DNA from: Oleiphilus messinensis
GTDB lineage: Bacteria > Pseudomonadota > Gammaproteobacteria > Pseudomonadales > Oleiphilaceae
Assembly (NCBI RefSeq): GCF_002162375.1
Contig: NZ_CP021425.1
Span: 496,001-560,000, forward strand
DNA length: 64,000 bases
Direction: 5' to 3'
Both the position numbers and the translations under genes were made by a program. The notes under the pieces are model-generated. The model was not told the origin of the DNA and did no database searches. It saw nothing but the letters and a program-made list of their open reading frames with translations. Within the stretch, counting starts at the first letter, position 1, and each line of letters begins with the position of its first letter. Below, piece after piece: positions 26,630-36,046 of this stretch.

Positions 26630-26642
26630 TGACCAGTGGTCA
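26630..26642. promoter_or_regulatory. Perfect 13-bp palindrome, candidate operator
   Basis: TGACCAGTGGTCA upstream of the lipoprotein gene at 26722. The form (two inverted TGACCA arms around one base) is typical of TetR- or GntR-type operators. No matching regulator is nearby. The rest of the 26518-26721 gap has no recognised element. Confidence 0.35.
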
Positions 26643-26721
26643 GTTATAGTTCTGAGTGTTGACAGAAATCACAAAGTGCTTAGCTCAGGCTCTGCGCTCC
26701 AATAGAGATTGGGAACCAGAA

Positions 26722-27267
26722 ATGAAAATGAGAAAAAGTTTGATTGGAAATAGTGTACTCGTGCTTGCGCTTATGGTTGCGTTGAGTAGCTGTGGCATCA
26801 TTGGTGTAGCCTCGACCGCGACGGGGGTTGGTGTTTTGCACACGGAACTGGAAAAAGAGCGATTCAGTGACAGACTTGATGATGCTGCCCAAGCCTATCT
26901 TAAAGACCATGCCAACTCTCCTTGTACCAATGACGAGGATAAAGTGATGCCAGAATTACTGGTTTACATCAAGGAGCAGGGGAAGCGGCATGGTGTCGAT
27001 CGGGCAATTAAGCGGTTAAATGCCATCTATGAGGATGAAACCTATAGTGAAGATGTCCGAGCTTCAGCGCTTTACCATATTGCAGTAATTCATTTCCGCA
27101 AGGAATACAGCAATCCCCGCTTGGGCGTGCACTATTTGGTCAAAATTCATGATGAGTTCCCCGGAGAATATCAGTGTATTTTCGAGGACACCCCCTGGCG
27201 TAGAGAAATGATCAAAAAGTTGCACATACCAGAAGATACGCTCCCGGCGGCGGCATTTCAAAATTAG
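26722..27267 (+). CDS. Putative lipoprotein of unknown function
   Basis: 181 residues from the ATG at 26722, which gives a proper lipoprotein signal (MKMRKSLIGNSVLVLALMVALSSCG). The mature part is helical with a repeat-like region (YSEDVRASALYHIAVIHFRKEYSNPRLGVHYLVKIHDEFP), reminiscent of TPR or Sel1 repeats. Longer reading from 26656 would hide the signal. No partner gene on the same strand. Confidence 0.65.
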   Translation: MKMRKSLIGNSVLVLALMVALSSCGIIGVASTATGVGVLHTELEKERFSDRLDDAAQAYLKDHANSPCTNDEDKVMPELLVYIKEQGKRHGVDRAIKRLNAIYEDETYSEDVRASALYHIAVIHFRKEYSNPRLGVHYLVKIHDEFPGEYQCIFEDTPWRREMIKKLHIPEDTLPAAAFQN

Positions 27268-27296
27268 CGCTGGGACGATCCGTTTTCCACGGGCGA

Positions 27297-27974
27297 TCAG
27301 TTTTCCGGAGTCGGCAGTCTGGCTAGGCGTCGGTGATTGTAACCAATTTCGGTATTCACACTGTTTACACGCATAAAATGTCGAATAAATTGCCGGTTGG
27401 TTACCTTTGCTACCATTTTGAAGCGCATGCGCTTTTTGGTCAGGGGCATGCCGGCCTGGCTCATCTTGACGCTGTGTACAAATCTATCCGGGGAGTAGTC
27501 TGGAGGAGCATTTCGCCTGATTTTTTTTAATTTGGCTTGCTGTCGTGCCCATAGAAATACAAACAGGATCAAGGGGCTGCAAATCATAACCCAAAGCACC
27601 AGATTGGGCATATCCAGTGCAAAATGATCGGCGAGGCCCAGGATGCCAAAACAGAGTGTAATTGTGCCGATTAACCAAAGTACCCAAAACCACTTTTTGG
27701 CTTTTTGCTCGTTGGCGAGCACTTGCTCGCAACTTGCGCAGATGTAGCCAATACAGACGACTTCATTTTTGCTAAACAACGCAGCCAAGAGCATAAAGGG
27801 GCCCAGGATCATTTCCATAACCCGGCTGCTCAACGTGGTGGACTGATTGTAAAATTCCATTTCGCGGTGGATCTGTTCAGACCCACAATGCAGACACAGT
27901 CGAGGTAACAGAAATGACTTGTCTCCCGGTTGCTGTTTTTCGATGGTTATATTGAGATAGTTTGTAAGTGCCAT
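27297..27974 (-). CDS. Membrane protein with N-terminal zinc-ribbon-like cysteines
   Basis: About 225 residues from the ATG at 27974 (AAGGA upstream). The N-terminal region has two CxxC pairs, CLHCGS and CASCEQ, flanking a hydrophobic segment, which may bind zinc. Two more hydrophobic segments follow (WFWVLWLIGTITLCFGILGL and LVLWVMICSPLILFVFLWA), then a basic cytosolic tail. Function unknown. It is separated by 117 bp from the next minus-strand gene upstream. Confidence 0.6.
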   Translation of the reverse strand: MALTNYLNITIEKQQPGDKSFLLPRLCLHCGSEQIHREMEFYNQSTTLSSRVMEMILGPFMLLAALFSKNEVVCIGYICASCEQVLANEQKAKKWFWVLWLIGTITLCFGILGLADHFALDMPNLVLWVMICSPLILFVFLWARQQAKLKKIRRNAPPDYSPDRFVHSVKMSQAGMPLTKKRMRFKMVAKVTNRQFIRHFMRVNSVNTEIGYNHRRLARLPTPEN

Positions 27975-28091
27975 CACTCGATTCCTTTTGATACGCAGCC
28001 AATACACTGCGGCTTTACAATCCGTTCAATCCACTATTATTGCCGGATTGTTGCGGAAATCGAGTGCTGTCTTACAAATTTGCGAACCGCT

Positions 28092-29987
28092 TCAGTCTGA
28101 CAGTCCGATAAACGCCGTACTGTCGAAGTCCGCACTATGGGTGATGGGGGCATTGGTCGCGCCACCCCATACAAATTGACTATTTTGACCGCTCAAACTG
28201 TGCCTTGTAAGACTACGAATCTCAGTAAAACGATCACCTTTGACCAAAATCGGTGCCATCGAGTCGTCCACTTGCCCTTGCTCAAGTGGCATGTAGAACG
28301 CGTGACCATAGCTGACCCAGCTGTTGGTATCGACCTGATTCATCGCCGTCAATCCATAGAGATAGAATGTGTCACCGTCTTTGAAGATGCCTTTGAGCTG
28401 GTCTTCCTGATCAAAGTCCAGAAACTGGTATTCATACGTTTGACTATCCAATGCAAACTGGAACCAGCCAATATCCCATTCTGTCGTGTTGTTAGCGCGG
28501 TCAGGGTGTTTCAGAATCCGGCTATGGGTGCCAATAAAGAGCGTTTGGTCGTCAACTACGGCATCCACAACAATATCATCTTCATCGCTACCGATTAATT
28601 TCTCCCAGACCATTACGCCATCCGGTGTGTACTGGCGGATAATCAGGTTTGTTTGCAAGAAGTTTGATTCTTCGAATGTGTAGTGGGTATTGAAGCGGTG
28701 GTTATAAGACGGTATGGCGTTGTTGGTTACACTGGAGATCGTGTAGACGTTCCCGAACGCATCCTGAGTTATTCGCGCTAGCCCGCCAAATGCATTGTTA
28801 TCAAAGTTAAAGTGCATGATCGCGTCATGCCATACGGGGAACAGGTTTGCATCAAATTGTGTAAGCTTGAAACCATCGAAGTTGTACGTGACCAGCACGC
28901 TCTCCTGATCACAGTTGAGTTTCAAATACTGGTCACGACCAAGATATTTGAATTGGTTGAATAGCCAGACCCGGTTGCTGTCATCGGGTGCCCGGTTGTT
29001 GTCCCTTAAGGTGAAAGGTGCATTTCGGTATTCTTCCAGTGTATAAGGTAGTTCATAGTAGGGTTCAATTTCGTCTTCAGTGAGCAGTACCTGACTGAGC
29101 GGTTCGTGTGCCTGACTGTATTTCTCCAGGCGTATATTGTACGTTCGGGAGTCTGGGTCCGTATTATCGAGGACAAACCGGGCCAGTGTGTATTGACCGG
29201 AAGGGTGCACACACAGATCGGCATAGCCGCCGGCATCCACAACCCAGCGAACCGGGTTAAGTTCGCCATCCAGCTCCACAAAAAAGCCGGTAGAATCATC
29301 ACGGTTTTCCGTTGCGGTGAATTCGCCAATGAGTAGCAGGTGATTTTCGGCAAAAGGCTCAACTTTGTTGATGGCAGCGTTTTGACTGCGCAAGATATCC
29401 TGCACCGCAACGAGGTACCTGCCAGGGTAGGTTTCGGATTGACTGAGGGTAATCGGAGAGGGTTCACCACCGGGGGTCACGGTTGAGGGGTCAGTGCTGT
29501 TTAATTCGGTGGTGATTGTGGATGGCGTTCCAGGGATTGCACTTCCCCCGAGATTGGCATTCCCCAGCCCGGTGAGCGTCAACGTTGCCGAGCCGTCGAT
29601 GAAAGCCAATGTTACTGGATTGTTTAGACCCAGCAGGGTGGTTGTGCTCTGGGGATCTTCGATAACAACGAGTGTGCCTTGAATGGAAATCTGGTAATTT
29701 TGCAGTGCTTCCGAGAATTCCAGTCGCTCGATATTCGCATCAACGGATACCTCTGAATGACCCGTAAGCCTAACCGTTTCCTGGCCTTTTGAACCCAGAA
29801 TAAACCCGTTCCGATTCGCATCGTAAGTTTCATTCTCGCCCAACAGGGTATAGTTGTCGTACTCCGATGCAGCGAATACGGGCAAAGCGCACGGAGCTGC
29901 GATCAGAGCTGTCGCCAGAGCGATCGTTGGCCTGCATCGATTGAATCTTGTCATCCTGTCGAATCCCTTTTTGCCCATTAATCTCAT
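28092..29987 (-). CDS. Large secreted protein of unknown function
   Basis: 631 residues from ATG 29987, chosen for GGAG upstream. A signal peptide (TIALATALIAAPCALPVFAAS) is followed by a beta-rich domain (TVRLTGHSEVSVDANIERLE ... LAFIDGSATLTLTGLGNANL) of the type often seen at the ends of marine bacterial exoproteins, then a Thr/Pro linker and a long beta-propeller-like region (SSVTNNAIPSYN, GTHSRILKHPD, FYLYGLTAMNQ). It is probably extracellular or outer-membrane associated. No enzymatic motif was found. Confidence 0.6.
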   Translation of the reverse strand: MRLMGKKGFDRMTRFNRCRPTIALATALIAAPCALPVFAASEYDNYTLLGENETYDANRNGFILGSKGQETVRLTGHSEVSVDANIERLEFSEALQNYQISIQGTLVVIEDPQSTTTLLGLNNPVTLAFIDGSATLTLTGLGNANLGGSAIPGTPSTITTELNSTDPSTVTPGGEPSPITLSQSETYPGRYLVAVQDILRSQNAAINKVEPFAENHLLLIGEFTATENRDDSTGFFVELDGELNPVRWVVDAGGYADLCVHPSGQYTLARFVLDNTDPDSRTYNIRLEKYSQAHEPLSQVLLTEDEIEPYYELPYTLEEYRNAPFTLRDNNRAPDDSNRVWLFNQFKYLGRDQYLKLNCDQESVLVTYNFDGFKLTQFDANLFPVWHDAIMHFNFDNNAFGGLARITQDAFGNVYTISSVTNNAIPSYNHRFNTHYTFEESNFLQTNLIIRQYTPDGVMVWEKLIGSDEDDIVVDAVVDDQTLFIGTHSRILKHPDRANNTTEWDIGWFQFALDSQTYEYQFLDFDQEDQLKGIFKDGDTFYLYGLTAMNQVDTNSWVSYGHAFYMPLEQGQVDDSMAPILVKGDRFTEIRSLTRHSLSGQNSQFVWGGATNAPITHSADFDSTAFIGLSD

Positions 29988-30037
29988 TGTCCTGTCTCCG
30001 TAGCGCCGCCGAAAAATGATGTGAAGCAGCATCATCC

Positions 30038-30096
30038 GCACTAATTAGGGGCATAACAATCAGCAAATAGTCTAATGAATCTGCAGGCTGGTGCCG
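30038..30096 (+). repeat. 59-bp direct repeat, left copy
   Basis: From GCACTAATTAGGGGCATAAC to GGCTGGTGCCG. The last 45 bases match 42214-42258 with one difference, and the first 14 partly match. Same orientation as the right copy, bracketing about 12 kb of accessory genes. The rest of the 29988-30414 gap is AT-rich and empty. Confidence 0.75.
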
Positions 30097-30414
30097 GTTT
30101 GGGGTTTTAGTCAGGAGTGACGAATAGTGAGTTTTAAGTAATATTGGTTTCCCTAAGTGGTACCCGTTACTAACTCAGATACTCTGTAAATGTAGAATTG
30201 CATTTGCGTTTCATTTTCTTCGGTGTCTATATACCAGCTTAATGTAAAGCGAAATTGGGTGTTTCTAACCATATAGTATGAGCATCAACAATTTACTTTG
30301 CATACTCAGAGTAATGGTTCTAGTGTTTTCTGTTATTCCGAAAAAGCAGTGTCAAAAAATTTGCAGGAAAAATGTGGTACCGCGTAAACGTCCGATTTAC
30401 ACAGTGAGAACGCA

Positions 30415-30909
30415 ATGACAAGTGAATACAAAATTAGCGAGGCATTGGAAAAGTACATCAATTTAAAGAAAATTCTTGGGAAGGTTCCAAGTTCTCGGGA
30501 GTTTGCGAAAGTGTATTCCAAGAAAGGCCTTTCTTCGCTTTTTCCGGGAGGTAACGCATATTCTCAATTGCAAAAATTAGCGGGTGATGAGCCACTTGTT
30601 TTTTCGTCTGTAAAGTCTGATCTCAAGCAAGTTCTTTTAAACTGGGGAACATTGGCTAGAACGACAATCGAGGAGCATCAAAAGCTACCAGTCAGTTCTG
30701 ACTGGAAGTATCATCTTCTAACACCATCGATTTCAGGAATTGAGAAAAGTCACAAGATTAAGTGGTCAGAAATACCCCAGTTATTCCGTGAGACATTCGA
30801 AGAAGCCAATGAATGGAATGATGTGCTTGACTATATTCCCGTTATAGGAGAAGAGTCTGGCTTAAACAAAGCTATTTCCAATGAAGAAAATTGTCGGTGG
30901 TGTTCGTAG
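30415..30909 (+). CDS. Hypothetical protein with an endonuclease-associated-repeat-like start
   Basis: 164 residues. The first 55 (YINLKKILGKVPSSREFAKV ... GNAYSQLQKLAG) resemble the small repeat found next to HNH or homing endonuclease domains, a DNA-binding helical unit (L-G-x-x-P-S-S-R-E-F pattern). The rest is unknown and no nuclease motif follows. The end overlaps the next frame by 29 bp, so it may be a truncated gene. AT-rich, as are its neighbours. Confidence 0.4.
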   Translation: MTSEYKISEALEKYINLKKILGKVPSSREFAKVYSKKGLSSLFPGGNAYSQLQKLAGDEPLVFSSVKSDLKQVLLNWGTLARTTIEEHQKLPVSSDWKYHLLTPSISGIEKSHKIKWSEIPQLFRETFEEANEWNDVLDYIPVIGEESGLNKAISNEENCRWCS

Positions 30910-31195
30910 GCTAGCACTATTGTCTAACGGTCAATTAGCTGGATGGGGAGACAATGTGGTGGGAAATTCACAACTGACTAGGTTATCTCCAGTTTTAGCT
31001 CCAAAAATATTGCCTATACCGTTTTCGATCAATGATATTTTCCTCGAAACTTTTCATGGTTGTCTACTAGATCAAAATAACCGATTGTTTAAGTGGAAGG
31101 TACATAAACATTGGTTTTTTGATAATACCTGTGACGACTATTACTTGGAACCTGTTTCATTTGAAAATGGAGAGCAAGTAACTATTTCACAATAA
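30881..31195 (+). CDS. Short RCC1-like repeat protein or fragment
   Basis: 104 residues. The segment RRLALLSNGQLAGWGDNVVGNSQL matches the RCC1 blade pattern (L-x-x-x-G-x-L-x-x-W-G-x-N). A second weaker blade (GCLLDQNNRLFKWK) follows. A functional RCC1 propeller needs about seven blades, so this is a fragment or a small binding protein. It ends 15 bp before the lipase remnant and could have been its partner gene. Confidence 0.4.
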   Translation: MKKIVGGVRRLALLSNGQLAGWGDNVVGNSQLTRLSPVLAPKILPIPFSINDIFLETFHGCLLDQNNRLFKWKVHKHWFFDNTCDDYYLEPVSFENGEQVTISQ

Positions 31196-31210
31196 GGAGA
31201 CTGAGCGATT

Positions 31211-31744
31211 ATGGATCAAAAAAGTTTTGAAGCCGCGCTATTGTCCACTGCTGTTTATGCAGATTTATCGATATTAGCAACTAAATTCTGCCTATCTAGC
31301 TAAATATTTTACCGACAAGTTTACGGTTAAGGTCGCAACTCCCGAGGCTTCGCTTTCTGGTTATCAGGGGATGATCGTCGAACACAACGACACTGGTGAA
31401 CTATGGTTGGTCAATGGAACAGAGCTGTTAGGTACCGATATACTTGCGGACATTAGTTTGACATTCACCGGTGAGGCCGGTGGTCAAGTTCGTGATATGT
31501 TGGAGTTCTATCAAGAGGCTGTTCAAAATGGAGTAATTTCTGCTACAGATCAATTAAATGTACCAGGGCACTCGTTGGGAGGACACTTAACTGCGTACTT
31601 TACATTGCTAAATGGCAAGAGTGTTAACCATGCATACACCTTCAACGGTGCGGGTATCGACGAGACGCCGAACTCATTGACAGATTGGAATCAGCTCATT
31701 AAAGAACTGGTCAGTCTCGACTTTCCTCTCGCTAATACAATTAA
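31211..31744 (+). pseudogene. Lipase-like gene, frameshifted and cut by IS5
   Basis: Starts MDQKSFEAALLSTAVYADL with AAGGAG upstream, then shifts frame near 31285 (continuing AYLAKYFTDKFTVKVATPEA in the +1 phase). The later part contains the nucleophile elbow PGHSLGGHL and ends where the IS5-type element begins at 31745. The fold is alpha/beta-hydrolase, class 3 or DUF2974-like lipase; T6SS phospholipase effectors share this motif. The C-terminus was displaced by the insertion. Confidence 0.75.
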
Positions 31745-32888
31745 GGCACCTCTGATTAATTAACAAAAATGATATACCATAACCCAAACAACAATAAGCT
31801 GGTTTGCACATGAAACAACAGAGTCTGGAAGCGACAGGGTTTGAGGTTTACCGAAAGAAAACCCGAAAAGAGATTTTCCTTGATGAAATGAATCAAATCA
31901 TTCCGTGGAAGGAATTGAGTGACGCAATAAAACCCTATTACCCAAAACCTCCGAAAGGCGCAGGACGCAAGCCAGTCGGTTTGGAACGTATGCTTCGTAT
32001 TCATTTCCTCCAGCATTGGTTTGAGTTGTCGGATCCTGGTGCAGAAGAAGCGTTCTATGACTCAAGAGCAATGCGTCTTTTTGTTGGGGTAGACTTGGGC
32101 AAGGAACCTGTGCCAGATGAAATGACTATCTGTAAGTTTCGCCATTTAATGGAGCGGCATAATCTTGGTGATGAGCTATTTCGTTTAGTGAATGTTTATT
32201 TGGAGGGGAATGGTTTAAAGGTATCACGAGGCACGATAGTTGACGCCAGCATTATCAACGCACCAAGAACAAAGACAAATAACGCGACCCGGAAATGAAG
32301 CAGACCAGGAAAGGCAACCAGTGGTATTTTGGCATGAAAGCACACATTGGTGTGGACAGCAAAACCAAGCTGATTCATTCGGTTGTCGTGACGCCTGCAA
32401 ATGTTCATGACTCTCAGGTGCTGGAAGATTTACTTCACGGAGATGAAACTCGATTATGGGGGGATTCTGCTTACGCTGGCCTATAGGAAGTGCTTAAAGA
32501 GCGAACTCCCAATGCCAAAGATTTCACTCAGAGAAAGGCGTATCGCAACAGGCCGCTTTCAGATCAGGAAAGATCGTCAAACCGATTCAAATCGAAAGTA
32601 CGGTCTCGTGTTGAGCATGTATTTGGCGTACTGAAAGGCCAGTTTGGCTACAAAAAAGTGAGATACAAAGGGTTGGATATAAACGCAACTGCGGTATTTA
32701 CGAAATGTGCGTTGGCGAATATTGTGCTTGCCAAAAGGCATTTGCAGCCAGTTTAACAGGTAAGTTGCGTCTTGTAGGCGCGTAACGGCCACATAAGGTG
32801 GCATATCAGGAATAAAACCCGCTGTTTCTGACGAGATTTGCCGAAAGCGGGCTTCTTCTATAAATATGGCTGATGGATCAGACCTTCC
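31745..32888 (+). mobile_element. IS5-family element, decayed, 1144 bp
   Basis: Ends were set from inverted repeats: GGCACCTCTGATTAATT on the left and GGAAGGTCTGATCCATC as the complement of the right end. Flanking bases are TTAA (31741-31744) and TTAG (32889-32892), both of the YTAR form used by IS5, so one target copy has mutated. The transposase is broken in two places, so the element is immobile. Confidence 0.7.
31810..32756 (+). pseudogene. IS5-family transposase, broken
   Basis: N-terminal part MKQQSLEATGFEVYRKKTRK and the DUF772-type region (GRKPVGLERMLRIHFLQHWF) run to 32298, where the phase shifts; the other phase continues [29 protein letters not shown] at 32484 interrupts YAGL*EVLKE. 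The DDE core is otherwise recognisable (GTIVDASIINAP, AHIGVD, SRVEHVFGVLK). Two lesions show it is old. Confidence 0.88.
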
Positions 32889-32892
32889 TTAG

Positions 32893-33388
32893 GATCGTCA
32901 CTTTACAGATTCTCGGACTTTTATTGACTCTTCGTATGGTGAGGGGGAGCCTGTGACGATTTAACGCAGGTCGACTGATAAAAGACCAAGTGTTGATGGG
33001 CGATCAAATTGATTTGCAAGAATTTGTAGGCTGAGCGAACGGATATTCCCGATAAAATTTGAAATCTGGATGGCCGCCTCCAACTGAGTATTTCGGTGAA
33101 CGTCAACATTTCCCCCGTGTCAGAAAAGGAGTTCGTAATGGGCCAATATCTGCGTCCAACTGGTCTCCACTCAATTAATGACCTAAAACGGGATGTGGGT
33201 CACGACCTGATGAATGATTAGAATTGGATAGAGTGCATCAATTCAAGAAAGGGCGACCATCGGCAGGGGGGCAGACAAATAAGCACAACTAAATGCCCCG
33301 GTTTTATAATGGTAGCGTTGGCATGACAGGTTCATTTTTTGTACCATGTCAATGGAGGCGTTGTAAACCAATAAGGGAGCAAATTTCA
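32893..33388. other. Gene-free stretch between IS5 and hxlR-type gene
   Basis: Nearly 500 bp with no supported gene. Short coding-like pieces are seen just after the IS (a frame reading DRHFTDSRTFIDSSYGEGEP), possibly the displaced lipase end, although the phase does not rejoin exactly. The rest (33010-33200) looks like degraded sequence, perhaps of a former transposon. Confidence 0.4.
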
Positions 33389-33751
33389 ATGAAGTGGGAA
33401 AAGGTTGGGGAAATGAATTGTCCCGTGGCCCGCACATTGGCGATCATTGGTGATCGTTGGACGATGCTAATCGTTCGCAATGCGTTTCTCGGTACCAAGC
33501 GATTCGCAGATTTTCAGTCACAATTAGGTATGACAAAACATCTACTTTCAGGGCGGTTGAAGAGGCTTGTTGACGCTGGCATTTTCAAGAAAGAGGAGTA
33601 TCAACAAGGGCGTTACGAATATAAACTGACCACAAAGGGAAAATCTTTATACCCTGTTTTATTAGCCATGACAGCGTGGGGTGACGATTGGTTGGATGCT
33701 GGAAAGGGTGCGTCTTTACTTTATGTCGACAAGAAGGAGGATATCACCTGA
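33389..33751 (+). CDS. HxlR-family transcriptional regulator
   Basis: 120 residues from the ATG at 33389 with AAGGGAG upstream. Winged helix of the HxlR type: CPVARTLAIIGDRWTMLIVRNAF, RFADFQSQLGMTKHLLSGRLKRL, and AGIFKKEEYQQGRYEYKLTTKG. The conserved Cys near the N-terminus (MNCPVA) is the residue that senses electrophiles or oxidants in several members. It lies at the 3' end of the minus-strand catabolic cluster, with a related truncated gene at the other end (40223), so both likely controlled that cluster. Confidence 0.87.
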   Translation: MKWEKVGEMNCPVARTLAIIGDRWTMLIVRNAFLGTKRFADFQSQLGMTKHLLSGRLKRLVDAGIFKKEEYQQGRYEYKLTTKGKSLYPVLLAMTAWGDDWLDAGKGASLLYVDKKEDIT

Positions 33752-33786
33752 CGCCGTATCTGTCGACTCAGCATGCTCTTAAGATA

Positions 33787-33848
33787 CGTCACTCCCGCGA
33801 AAGTGGGAGTCTCTTTAGTAGAAGATACCCGCTTTCGCGGGTATGACG
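33787..33848. repeat. REP-like double hairpin
   Basis: Near-symmetrical element CGTCA...TGACG containing two hairpins, ACTCCCGCgaaaGTGGGAGT-like and ATACCCGCtttCGCGGGTAT, separated by a short linker. The form is that of a bacterial interspersed REP pair. It lies between convergent genes and may also stop transcription. Confidence 0.65.
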
Positions 33849-33852
33849 TCCA

Positions 33853-34598
33853 TCAGATCCCCTGAAACTCTGCCGTTCTGCGTGCCTTGACGGCTTCCAC
33901 ACCGCGTCTGGCATCTTTCGATAACAGCAGTCGGGCGAAGGTTCTTCGTAGCTTGGAGAGTGCGGCCTGTGCACCGCTGGATTGCACAGGCGTACTGATT
34001 TTAGCGTGGCCTGAACACCCAGCGGTGCCTGCTGGGCAATCTGTTCGGCAATGGCAATGGCAATGGCTTCTGTTAGAGCCTCGCCGGCATCAAATTCGTC
34101 GGCCGTGAGCAGGTGCAGATAGGCATTCTGCGTACCCGCTGCTAGAGGCCAGCGTACCGTGCCACCGCCAAAGGGAAAGATGCCGCGACTGATCTCTGCC
34201 TGGGTAAAGATCGCGTTTTCTGAGGCTACGGTGATCTGGCCACAAAGGATAAGTTCAATGCCTAGGGTGTAGCAGGGCCCCTCAACCGCGCTGACGATAG
34301 GCTTGCGGCAGACTCTGCCGTTTGTGCCCCAAGGGTCGATATGACGGCGTGGAATCATCGGTTTAATGACTTCGCTGGGAATAGCCTTGATGATGTTGGC
34401 CAAATCCAGGCCGCTGGTGAAATAGCGGCCCTCAGCCCAGAGTACCCCGCAGCGTAATTCGGGATCCCTGTCGAGCAAGGTATAAGCCTTCGACAGCTGG
34501 GTGATCATTTCAGGATCAAATGCATTAAGTTTCTCAGTGAGGTTGAGGCCAATGAGCAATAGATGCCCACAGCGTTCCGTGGTGACTCTCTATGTCAT
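33853..34598 (-). pseudogene. Enoyl-CoA hydratase/isomerase, inactivated
   Basis: Crotonase-fold gene whose ATG (34598) overlaps the upstream GST stop. Codon 3 is TAG, after which the reading continues as RVTTERCGHLLLIGLNLTEKLNAFD. The oxyanion-hole segments are recognisable (RYFTSGLDLAN, EGPCYTLGIELILCG). A piece is lost in DAGEALTEAIAIAIAEQ around a GCAATG repeat, and a frameshift near 34000 moves the end out of phase; in another frame the normal end (SKLRRTFARLLLSKDARRGVEA) is still present. Three lesions make it non-functional. Confidence 0.82.
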
Positions 34599-35284
34599 AA
34601 CGCTTTTACCTCTTTTAGTAATGCGGCGAGTCGGGGGCGCTTCCATAGTTCTGACCGTATGGGGCCGCTGGTGCGGTCAATCTCAAGTAGCTGACTGCCA
34701 ACCGAAATGTCAGCAATGCTCATGGCGTCGCCAGCCAGCCAACTGGTCGCTTCCAAGGCAATCTCAATGCGGTCCAGTATTCGTAGGAATTCATCGCGAA
34801 TATCGTTGGGCGACATCTTACCTAGCCCCTGGAATTTCAGTTGTTGGCGCAGGCCAAAGGCCAGAACAGTTTTGGCACCGACACGTTCGAAAGCTGGGCG
34901 GCCTTCGCAGGAAAGGTCTACGACGATTTTCATAGCTTCAGGGTCGCTGACCCGGAAATGCACTTCGTACCAATAAAGAAGTTCATCAGCGAAGTCTTCC
35001 CATAGTTCGGCCTGTGCTCTTTGGCTCGTATCGGCAGGGTAGAGCAGAGGCTCGGGATAATGTTCATCCAGCCAGCGAGCAATGCGGGTACTGTCTTGAA
35101 TCCGCTGTTCGTCGATATCCAGCACGGGCACCTTGCCGACTTTGCTCAGACGCATGACCTTAGCGCCGCGCAGCCCATTGTAGTCGATAGTGCGGTAGTT
35201 CAGCCCTTTGTGGCGCAGGCTACGGGCAACTTTTTGGCAGAAGGGAGATATCTCCCACTGATGCAGAGTGATGTCGTGGCTCAT
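34595..35284 (-). CDS. Glutathione S-transferase family protein
   Basis: 229 residues. An N-terminal thioredoxin-like domain (ITLHQWEISPFCQKVARSLRHKGL, then KVGKVPVLD and the glutathione gamma-Glu-binding QDSTRIARWLDEHYP) and a helical C-terminal domain (SWLAGDAMSIADISVGS, with the N-capping box) are both complete. The SPFC motif points to a Cys- or Ser-type active site. It is one of the few intact genes of this minus-strand cluster and probably acts on intermediates of the same pathway. Confidence 0.87.
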   Translation of the reverse strand: MSHDITLHQWEISPFCQKVARSLRHKGLNYRTIDYNGLRGAKVMRLSKVGKVPVLDIDEQRIQDSTRIARWLDEHYPEPLLYPADTSQRAQAELWEDFADELLYWYEVHFRVSDPEAMKIVVDLSCEGRPAFERVGAKTVLAFGLRQQLKFQGLGKMSPNDIRDEFLRILDRIEIALEATSWLAGDAMSIADISVGSQLLEIDRTSGPIRSELWKRPRLAALLKEVKAL

Positions 35285-35295
35285 GTCGTGTTTCC

Positions 35296-35458
35296 TTAGT
35301 GTGTGGTTGCTGTGGCAGGGCGTGTTTTTTCAAAAGTTCGCACGAAGTCTTCCAGGCTGCCCAGATGGTGAGTGTTGTCATGATCCCATAGGTGGAAGCC
35401 GGGTCTGAAATAGCCGAACCAGGGCGGTATCGTCTTGCGCAGGAAGCAGGTTTTGCCT
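35296..35458 (-). pseudogene. C-terminal remnant of a PF10118-type hydrolase
   Basis: A minus-strand frame reads CFLRKTIPPWFGYFRPGFH then WDHDNTHHLGSLEDFVRTFEK and stops at 35296. This is the typical end of the predicted metal-dependent hydrolases of family PF10118, of which a full member lies at 36988. The front of this second copy is missing. Confidence 0.65.
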
Positions 35459-35469
35459 GTTGTGTTGGT

Positions 35470-35974
35470 TTAGATTTGCATGATGTGATCCCGTGTTTTA
35501 GAGGCTTTAACATTGTATTTGCGGGCCGGAAGCCAGAAAACGATGAGCACGCCTAACCCTATCCAACCCAGCAGCACATCACCGACGAGATGGATATGTT
35601 CGTGCTGCATGAGCAAACCCTGGAAAAACATAAGGCCGAAATGGGCGACGTTGGCCGCGACGCTGAAGTCCAGGAATAGTTTATGTGATAGCGGATTGGC
35701 GAGCCGCGATCCATAAATAGCAGCCCCATACGATGTAGATCACGCAGACCATGAGTTCGTAGTGCTCTGCGCCACCGTCCAAATCACCCCAGCGCACCAG
35801 GCGCACCATTAACTGGACCAACTCGCTTTGCAGCATGCTCTGATCCAGCCTGGTGAATATCATGAAGGCGGCGATGCCGAAGAAAAGGAGAAAACCCGTC
35901 CCGAGCATGCGCAGAATAAGCGCTAGCCAGCGAGGATCGTATTTATCAGTTGTGCTCATAGTCTCGTGTGACAT
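35470..35974 (-). pseudogene. DUF6632-like membrane protein, frameshifted
   Basis: The first phase (35974 down to about 35685) encodes two hydrophobic segments (LALILRMLGTGFLLFFGIAAFMIF and HYELMVCVIYIVWGCYLWIAARQ). After a one-base shift near 35697 the reading continues NPLSHKLFLDFSVAANVAHFG and HLVGDVLLGWIGLGVLIVFW to a stop at 35470. The joined pattern (E-x-x-x-V-I-Y followed by A-R-x-P-L-x-x-K-x-x-x-D-F) is that of the DUF6632 membrane family. Function unknown. Confidence 0.65.
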
Positions 35975-36046
35975 TTTGTTTACCTCTTGATCGCTTAACT
36001 GAGTGCGGCTCGCGTACTTGGGAGTGAATGGATATAGGTCAGACCG

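Noticed and set aside
31371-31763. An intact 130-residue lipase gene
   Set aside because: It starts in mid-domain; the true start at 31211 is in another phase, and the last codons belong to the IS5 end.
33780-33850. CRISPR repeats
   Set aside because: Only two imperfect hairpins with no regular spacers; it fits a REP element.
33789-33999. C-terminal 70 residues of the enoyl-CoA hydratase frame
   Set aside because: They arise from a frameshift; the real end of the family is readable in another phase and stops at 33853.
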